Part shown: positions 24,933-34,500 of the stretch, in pieces
How positions within the stretch are numbered: the first letter of the stretch is position 1
Layout of the letters: each line of letters starts with the position of its first letter
Source of the DNA: Neocallimastix lanati (nom. inval.)
Taxonomy: Eukaryota; Neocallimastigomycota; Neocallimastigomycetes; Neocallimastigales; Neocallimastigaceae
Direction of reading: 5' to 3'
DNA: 34,500 nt
NCBI GenBank assembly: GCA_016946835.1
Contig: JACVTC010000007.1
Location: 1,565,501 to 1,600,000 of the forward strand
The notes under the pieces: generated by a model
What the model was told of the DNA's origin: nothing
Seen by the model: the letters and a program-made list of their open reading frames with translations, nothing else
Databases searched by the model: none
Position numbers and translations under genes: made by a program

Positions 24933-24935
<3 letters not shown>
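24614..24935 (+). repeat. 3' LTR of the copia element
   Basis: It starts TGATA and ends TATCA, a 5-bp inverted end of the TG...CA type, and is 322 bp long. It contains a TATA box (CTATATAAAA at about 24841-24850) with a plausible U3/R/U5 layout. The start is fixed by the polypurine tract. The end is less certain because a CAA array follows directly. I did not find a matching 5' LTR upstream. Confidence 0.6.
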
Positions 24936-28170
<3,235 letters not shown>

Positions 28171-29402
28171 ATGTTTTGGAAAAGAGTATTATTACTTTTA
28201 TTACAATTTACATATATAAAAAAAATTGTCGGTGAGGAGGTACAGGAAGAATTCTATTATGGAGATACTGAATTTACAATAAGTTATTTAACTAATAAAT
28301 ACAAAGTGTAAATATAATAATAATAAATAAAAAAAAAAAAAAAAAAAATTTTTTTTATTACTAATTATTATATAATCTATACAATATAATTTATTATATA
28401 TTTTAATGTTAAAAACAAAACAAAGTTCTAATAAAATTTATTAATGATTTACTTTATAAATATAATTATATATTATATATAAATATACTTTTTTTTTTTA
28501 TTAATAATTGAAATATGTTATATAAACCATATCAATATATATATAATATAATATATATGTTTTTTAAATTTATATATATATATAAAAGTGAAATTATAAA
28601 TAATAATAGTACTGAATGTCCAGAATATAGTTCAGGTCCTAGAGAAATATATAGAATTTCAAATGAGAAAAATGAAATCAATGCAAATAATTCAATAGTG
28701 ACTATATGTGATGTTAGTTTTGCTTGTCATAAGGATAAATGTATCTATTATAAAAGTCCATATACCACTTATTATATTAAAAATAATACCCAACATAGTA
28801 TTGTTTTTTCAAAAGAGGATAATAAAAATGAAAAATTAATTATACATTCCTGTATGAGAAAAGATGAATATTGTAACTCCAATCCAACAGATGCTAAATG
28901 TAAAAAAAATTCAGATTGCTTTTCAAATATATGTATGGATGATCGTTGTGTTATCGATAGCACCAATCCATTGAAACTCTGTAGAGTAAGGTATAGTGAA
29001 GAAGAGGATTTCTCAATAGGATGTGCTTTGGATATTAATGAATATTGTCGAGATAATCAAAGCTGTGATTCCGAATATTGTAGTAGTTATACTAGAATGT
29101 GTTTTAATAATAATATAGCTTATCGTTTCTCTTCAGCAAATCAATACCTTTTTATATTTATGGGATTTATTATGCTTATTATGCTGACTTTGGTACTTTA
29201 TCTCTATTATATTAGAGATAGATTGGTTTCTCGTACTCTTCGTCATCATAATAATAATGATCAATCTTCTGATCATCGTCATCGTCATCGTTTTCATCTT
29301 CATTTTCGTCGTAATAGAAATAATAATAACAATAATAACAATAATAATGATAATGACAGTGACAGTGATGTTGTATTTAATAATATTTACTATCATAATT
29401 AA
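28171..29402 (+). CDS. Cys-rich type I membrane protein, two exons
   Basis: Exon 1 is 28171-28307 and exon 2 is 28589-29402. Splicing at GTAAAT / AAAAG joins in phase 2 and gives 316 residues. Residues 1-21 form a signal peptide (basic MFWKRV, then LLLLLQF). The ectodomain, 22-231, has 16 cysteines, with clusters such as KCKKNSDCFSNIC-x4-C and YCRDN-x2-C-x4-C that suggest small disulfide knots, and a few N-glycosylation sequons. A membrane span lies at 232-254. The cytosolic tail is basic and His/Arg-rich and then runs into Asn/Asp/Ser repeats. Cys-rich modules of this look occur in anaerobic gut fungi and are sometimes labelled Dickkopf-like; I do not claim that homology. The function is unknown; a surface receptor or adhesin is possible. 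Without exon 1 the frame would begin at 28515 in low-complexity intron sequence and lack a signal peptide, which supports the two-exon model. The gene converges with the ankyrin gene. Confidence 0.78.
28308..28588 (+). other. Intron of the Cys-rich membrane protein gene
   Basis: This 281-nt, very AT-rich intron runs from GTAAAT at 28308 to AAAAG ending at 28588. Donor and acceptor phases agree (GT + T makes a Val codon). A TACTAAT word, close to the fungal branch-site consensus, occurs near 28358 but is far from the acceptor, so the true branch site is uncertain. Confidence 0.7.
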
Positions 29403-30040
29403 TAAATATGTTTATATATATAAAACAAAAAAATTAAAAAACAAAAAAATTAAATAAAAAAAAAAATTAAAAAATAAAAAATAAAATAAAATAAAATAAA
29501 ATAATAAAATAATAATAATTTATTATAAGCAGTAGTAGAGAATATTATTCATTGTAATTTTTATGAATTAAATTATTTCAGTGAAAAAAAATAAAAAATA
29601 AAAAAAAATAAAAACCAAATATAATAAAAATAAAATAAAATAAAAAAAAAAAATAAAAAAAAATAATAAAAAAAAAAAAAAAAAAAAAAAAATAGATTAA
29701 AATAAAATAGAAAAAAAAAAAAAAAAAAATTTTTTTTTTTTATGTATTTCTAATTAGTTCTCGTAATCATAAACACATTATTACTTTTATGAAGGTTTTT
29801 TTTTTTTTTTTTGTTTATGTTTTTTATGTTTTATTTTTTATTTTTATTTCATTTATTTTTATTATTATTATTTTTTTTATTTTATTAATAATTATATTTT
29901 TATTATATATTATATATATTATTTCATTATATATATATATAATTTTTTTTTTTTTTTTTTAAATTTTCACAATTTATTTATTTATATATTTGTATTTGTA
30001 TTATTATTATTATTATTTTATTTTATTTTATTTTATTTTA
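29403..30040. other. Intergenic 3' flank between convergent genes
   Basis: The stretch is A-rich up to about 29729 and T-rich after it, with poly(A) and poly(T) blocks meeting near 29730. This fits 3' flanks of two convergent genes. A (TTTTA)n run at about 30015-30040 leads into the hexamer array. No gene is seen. Confidence 0.6.
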
Positions 30041-30328
30041 TTTTTATTTTTATTTTTATTTTTATTTTTATTTTTATTTTTATTTTTATTTTTATTTTTA
30101 TTTTTATTTTTATTTTTATTTTTATTTTTATTTTTATTTTTATTTTTATTTTTATTTTTATTTTTATTTTTATTTTTATTTTTATTTTTATTTTTATTTT
30201 TATTTTTATTTTTATTTTTATTTTTATTTTTATTTTTATTTTTATTTTTATTTTTATTTTTATTTTTATTTTTATTTTTATTTTTATTTTTATTTTTATT
30301 TTTATTTTTATTTTTATTTTTATTTTTA

Positions 30329-30354
<26 letters not shown>
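30041..30354. repeat. (TTTTTA)n hexanucleotide array
   Basis: About 52 nearly perfect hexamers lie here, ending about 55 bp beyond the ankyrin gene stop. On that gene's sense strand the array reads TAAAAA repeatedly and so contains AATAAA every six bases. The plus-strand open frame (Leu-Phe repeats) is a by-product of the array. Confidence 0.95.
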
Positions 30355-30359
<5 letters not shown>

Positions 30360-30408
30360 TTTACTTTATTTTTCATTTTATTTTTCATTTTTTTTTTGTT
30401 TCCACAAT

Positions 30409-33400
30409 TTACTCACACTTTTCGATGAAAAATTTGGTAGCTTTGGAAATAATATTTATTGCAATATTGGCTCTTTTCTTATAAATCTTGGTTTGAATAA
30501 TATCCACAACTTTGTAATGACCTCTTCTTTCGGCAATTTCTATGGCAGTTTTACCTTTAAATTCATCGGTATGACGAATACCGAATCTTGTCTTCTTTTG
30601 TAGTCGGACATCATTTTCAACTAATTTTTTAACGACATCAGCATTACCTTTATAGGCTGCCCAATGAAGTGCTGTCCAACCATTCTTATCAATATATTCT
30701 AATGCAATTTTTTGTGATTCAATAATATTAATGGCATTCATAAAATGATTCCTTTTAATTTCATTAATAAGAATTTCGGATTCAAGAATAATTTCATTAA
30801 TTAAATCATCATCATCTTTTTCCTTTTCCTTTTCCTTTTTATTCTTTTCCTTTTCTTTTTCTTTTTCTTTTTCCTTTTCCTTTTCCTTTTCTTTTTCTTT
30901 TTCTTCTTCTTTTTTATTATTAAAAGTATTAATCAGAAGTAATTTATTAGCTTTTTCATCTATAGTTAATAAATAATCAATTAATAATTTAATAATTTCT
31001 TCATTCTTCATTTTATAAGCAATATCTAATACGGAAACACCATCATTATTTTTTTTAGTGAGAACTGGATGATTTTCAAGAAGGTACTGAACAACTGTTG
31101 GATTATTATAGTATACAGCAAAGTGTAATGCTGTCCAACCATCAAACGTGGCTAAATCAATATTAGCTTGATGATCTAAAAGAAGTTGAATAATATTTTT
31201 ATTATCATTTTCACAAGCAATATGAAGTGCTGTCTTACTATCTTGGGTAGTTAAATTAACTTTAGCATTATTTTCTAATAGATCTCTTACCACTTCAGTA
31301 TGCTCATTTTGACAAGCAAGATGAAGAGGGGTCCAGCCATTAAGATTCTTAAAGTTAATATTAGCATGGCTATTAATTAAAAGTTGGGCAATGGTATGAT
31401 TACCATATTTACTGGCAATATGAAGAGGAGTATTCAACAAATAATCCTCTTCATTTACGTCAGCTTCTCCATACCTAATTAAATACTTTGCTAAACCATA
31501 ATAGTTTTCACGCGCTACAATATGAAGAGCAGTCCAGCCACTAGAATTTTTAGCATTAACATTAATATGACCCTTTTTCAATAAAAGTTCTACCATACAT
31601 AAATTATTTTCTTCGGTTGCAATATGAAGAAGCTTGTATTCTTCCTTAGTCTTTAAATGAATATCAGCTCCTTGATTTAACAAATATTCCACAGTTTGAT
31701 AATGACCATTACTACAAGCAATTTGAATGGCACTCCAGTCCTTTGTTACCATATTAATATCAGCACCACTTTCTACTAATAATTTCACTATATCATTAAA
31801 TCCATTTTGACTGGCGATATAAAGAGGAGTATAGCTATCGTTTTCAATATTTTTATCAACTCCATGATCTAAAAGATATTTTACTACTTCTGCTTTGTTA
31901 TTACTAACAGCAATATGAAGGGCTGACCATCCATCCACCGTTTTTTCCGATAAATCAAAATTTTCTTCAATAAGATGATCAAGTAGCTTTACATCACCAT
32001 TCATACATACTACATGAAGCTTACTCCAACCAATTTTTTGATAGAGATTAACACCAATACTATCATCAATATGGAAAGATAAATAATTTCTCATTTCATT
32101 CTTCGATTTCTTCGGGGATCTAATGATACTATTAATACTAATATCATCATTATTGGTTTCAGTTTGAGCATCCTTTGTACTCTTAATTCTAATGTTATTG
32201 TTATTGTTATTGTTATCTTTTTTCTCTTCATTTTGATTCTCCATTTGTCCTGAATCGGATTCCATATCTACGATAGAAGAAGTTTGAGTGGCTATTTCAT
32301 TTGTAGAAGGAATATCTACTTTATCTTTTTTAAGAGAAGACGTTGAAACAGATGAAGAGGATAATTTATCCTTTGCCTCTAAAGAATCATCATCATCATC
32401 ATTATCAGATTCCCATTCTAATTCAGATGAAAATAGATATTCTTTTTCTCCCTCTGAATAATTTCTATTTTTTTCCTTCTTTTCTTTTCTGTATTTTTCC
32501 GCTTGTTCAAGAAGTTTAGTAATATTACTTAATTGTCTACTTTCCGCTATATCAAAAGCAGATCTACCATTTTTATCCTTAATAGAAATATCTGCCTTAT
32601 GTTTAATTAAATATTTAACGATAGTTTCATAACCATAATAGCATGCCATAACTAAAGCGGTCCAGCCATTTATGTTTTGCATATCAATATTAGCATTAAA
32701 ATCTAATAACAATTGAATAATTTCTAAATTATTGTATTTCGTAGCAACCATTACGGCTGTTTCACCATAGTTGTTTTGAATATTAATATCAGCGTTATTT
32801 TCCAATAAAAGCTTAACTATTTTTATATAACCACCACGACATGCAGCAATTAAAGCAGCATCACCAAAATTATCCTTGTTATTGATCTTGCAAAAGAATT
32901 TCAAAAGTTTATTTACAACTTCAAAATGACCTTCCTTACAAGCAATAATTAATGCAGTTTCTTGATAATTATTTTGATAGTTAGTATTGGCATTCTGTTG
33001 TAACAGTTGTTGAATCATTTTTAATTGACAATTTTGACTAGCAACCATTAAAGCTGTCCAGTTTTCACTATTAGGAACGTTTACATCAATATTTTGATCA
33101 ATAAGGAATTGAAAGAATTTCTCTTGACCAAAAATACATGAAATAATAAGAGCCGTACAACCATTGAAAAGTCTGTTACTAATATTGACACCATACTCTA
33201 TTAACTTTCCCATTAAATCAATATTATCCTTTTCATTATCATATAAAGAAAACTTAGTTTTCTTACGAAGAAAGTTTCTTTTTTCCTTGTTTTGAATGTA
33301 TTCAATAAAACCAGCAAGACAAGGGAAAGAAGATTCATCATTTGATAAAAAATATTCACGTTTCATAATACTAAAGCATCTTTCACTATTTTCATCTATG

Positions 33401-33785
33401 CAACTGCTATTGCTTTGAATAAGATTTTTCTTACCCCTATCGTCATTAACAATAGCCATATCTCTATCTCCATAGGCATGATAAGATAATGTCTTTCTAA
33501 TAAATTCATCTTCAGATGATGACTTCGATGAACTTCGACCAAGGTTAATAATCATACGATTTAAGGAATTTGAAAAATTAATATTACCACCAATATTTTT
33601 AGTTACAATTTCAATGTTGTTATTTGGTGAAGTATCTCCTACTTCAATCTTACTTTCAGATGATGTCAGTTCAATATTCATGTTTTTATTTTTTATATTT
33701 TCAAGGACAAGACTTGATCTTTTATTGGATGCTTCATCAATTTTACTAACAATTAAAGGTTCTTTTGCATCTGTTTTTATATGAA

Positions 33786-33879
<94 letters not shown>

Positions 33880-33940
33880 AATACAAAATAAATACATAAA
33901 AAACATTAATAAGAAAAAAAAATATTATTTTAATAAATAT

Positions 33941-33994
<54 letters not shown>

Positions 33995-34500
33995 TACATA
34001 TATATATTACCTAAATTAACATCATTATTACTAAATGAAAATGATAATCTAGTAGTTGTGTTTGTTGTGGTGGATACTACTTGAGTTGTTTCACAAGAAT
34101 AAGAAGTTATTTTATTCGATTGGGAATTGTTTTTTGGTAATGTAAAAGATAATGAAGATATTGGTGAAGGTTGTATTTTCTTATTATCTATTCCATTTAA
34201 ATTAGAATTAGTAACAGTTGTTGTTATAGAAGCAGGTGTTATTCCATTTCCATTGATATTATTATCCAAAGAATTTTCCATAGAAGATAAATTACTATTT
34301 GTAAAGGTAATATTACTTGGACTTCCTGATGATAATGTAGCAATAGAAAGAGAATGAGTCATTAATGGGGTTATTGGTGGGGTTATATAATTTAAAATAC
34401 TATGATCGTCAATGAGAATAGATTGATTATTAGTAGGTATTGAGTAAGGTAATGCTTGGATATTAATAAGAGATTGGAAAAGATTGTCATGAAGAATTTT
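30409..34500 (-). CDS. Large ankyrin-repeat protein, 5' partial, two exons
   Basis: Exon 1 is 34500-34012 plus base 34011, open to the window edge. Exon 2 is 33770-30409. Splicing joins in phase 1 and gives at least 1,283 residues. Exon 1 encodes a Ser/Thr/Asn-rich disordered N-terminus. Counting from the first residue of exon 2 (Asp1), there are three ankyrin blocks: about 202-425 (7 repeats), 580-940 (11 repeats, many with the GWTALH or TPLH start) and 1000-1095 (2-3 repeats). An acidic Ser/Asn-rich linker (454-565) and a Lys-Glu repeat (954-985) separate them. There is no membrane span, kinase or other catalytic domain. Ankyrin stacks bind proteins; the partner is unknown. The full start lies outside the window, although a Met at 34362 is possible. 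Translating straight through the intron would give a false start with about 29 Tyr. A GTGAGT donor-like site overlaps the stop, so a further exon is not excluded. Confidence 0.88.
30817..30912 (-). repeat. Coding (GGAAAA)-type hexamer repeat, Lys-Glu tract
   Basis: A run of GAA/AAA-type hexamers encodes about 32 alternating Lys and Glu residues between the second and third ankyrin blocks. It probably forms a charged single alpha helix or a flexible spacer. Its length is likely to vary between strains. Confidence 0.85.
33771..34010 (-). other. Intron 1 of the ankyrin gene, microsatellite-filled
   Basis: The donor is G|GTAATA at 34010 and the acceptor AAAACAG ends at 33771. The phase-1 join makes one Asp codon and links two non-repetitive coding stretches. 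Two (AAT)n arrays, at about 33785-33873 and 33943-33992, make up more than half of the 240 nt. Confidence 0.75.

Noticed and set aside
28515-28588. Start of the Cys-rich protein at 28515
   Set aside because: This leader is TA-rich low-complexity sequence. The spliced model with exon 1 at 28171 supplies a proper signal peptide and matching phase.
29990-30484. Leu-Phe repeat frame ending in LVALEIIFIAILALFL
   Set aside because: The first part is the TTTTTA array, and the last part is the antisense of the ankyrin gene's C-terminus.
33785-33906. N-terminal poly-Tyr leader of the ankyrin protein starting at 33906
   Set aside because: It is intron sequence: a phase-matched donor and acceptor join exon 1 to Asp at 33770 and exclude it.

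Overview
The window is extremely AT-rich eukaryotic DNA full of homopolymers, tri-, tetra-, hexa- and octanucleotide arrays, with few, widely spaced genes. It carries an SH3-SAM-PH protein of the fungal Boi1/Boi2/Pob1 type, short introns with GTAA-type donors, and a nested set of decayed retroelements. I infer a fungus. The base composition, the Asn-rich proteins and the Cys-rich membrane protein best fit an anaerobic gut fungus (Neocallimastigomycota). That assignment is inference; no ribosomal or marker gene is present.

Layout. 1-6654 has no recognisable gene: microsatellites plus a SINE-like repeat copy ending in a 20-A tail near 591. 6655-9318 (minus) is the Boi/Pob1-like polarity scaffold, possibly ending at a 3' splice donor. 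9319-19750 is gene-poor AT-rich spacer with one small repeat fragment near 13.0 kb. About 20000-24935 (plus) is a wrecked Ty1/copia retrotransposon: GAG-pre-integrase and integrase, an Asn-rich linker, the first residues of reverse transcriptase, then RNase H, a polypurine tract and a 3' LTR. Two pieces of foreign DNA lie inside it. One, about 21840-23400, stands where the reverse transcriptase should be and contains a regular series of inverted-repeat units. The other, 23485-24159, is a poly(A)-tailed, tRNA-like retroposon on the minus strand, flanked by a perfect 10-bp target duplication. Removing it restores the RNase H frame.

24936-28170 is microsatellites and unassigned DNA. 28171-29402 (plus) is a two-exon gene for a Cys-rich type I membrane protein. 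30409-34500 (minus, 5' end outside the window) is a two-exon gene for a large ankyrin-repeat protein with about 20 repeats in three blocks. These last two genes converge on a 1-kb interval holding an array of about 52 hexamers.

The three host genes show no operon-like or pathway link. The Boi-like protein belongs to polarity and exocytosis, the ankyrin protein is a binding scaffold of unknown partner, and the Cys-rich protein is a probable surface protein of unknown function. The most unusual parts are the array of units about 104-122 bp long with inverted ends, and the SINE-into-copia nesting, which gives the relative age of the two insertions.
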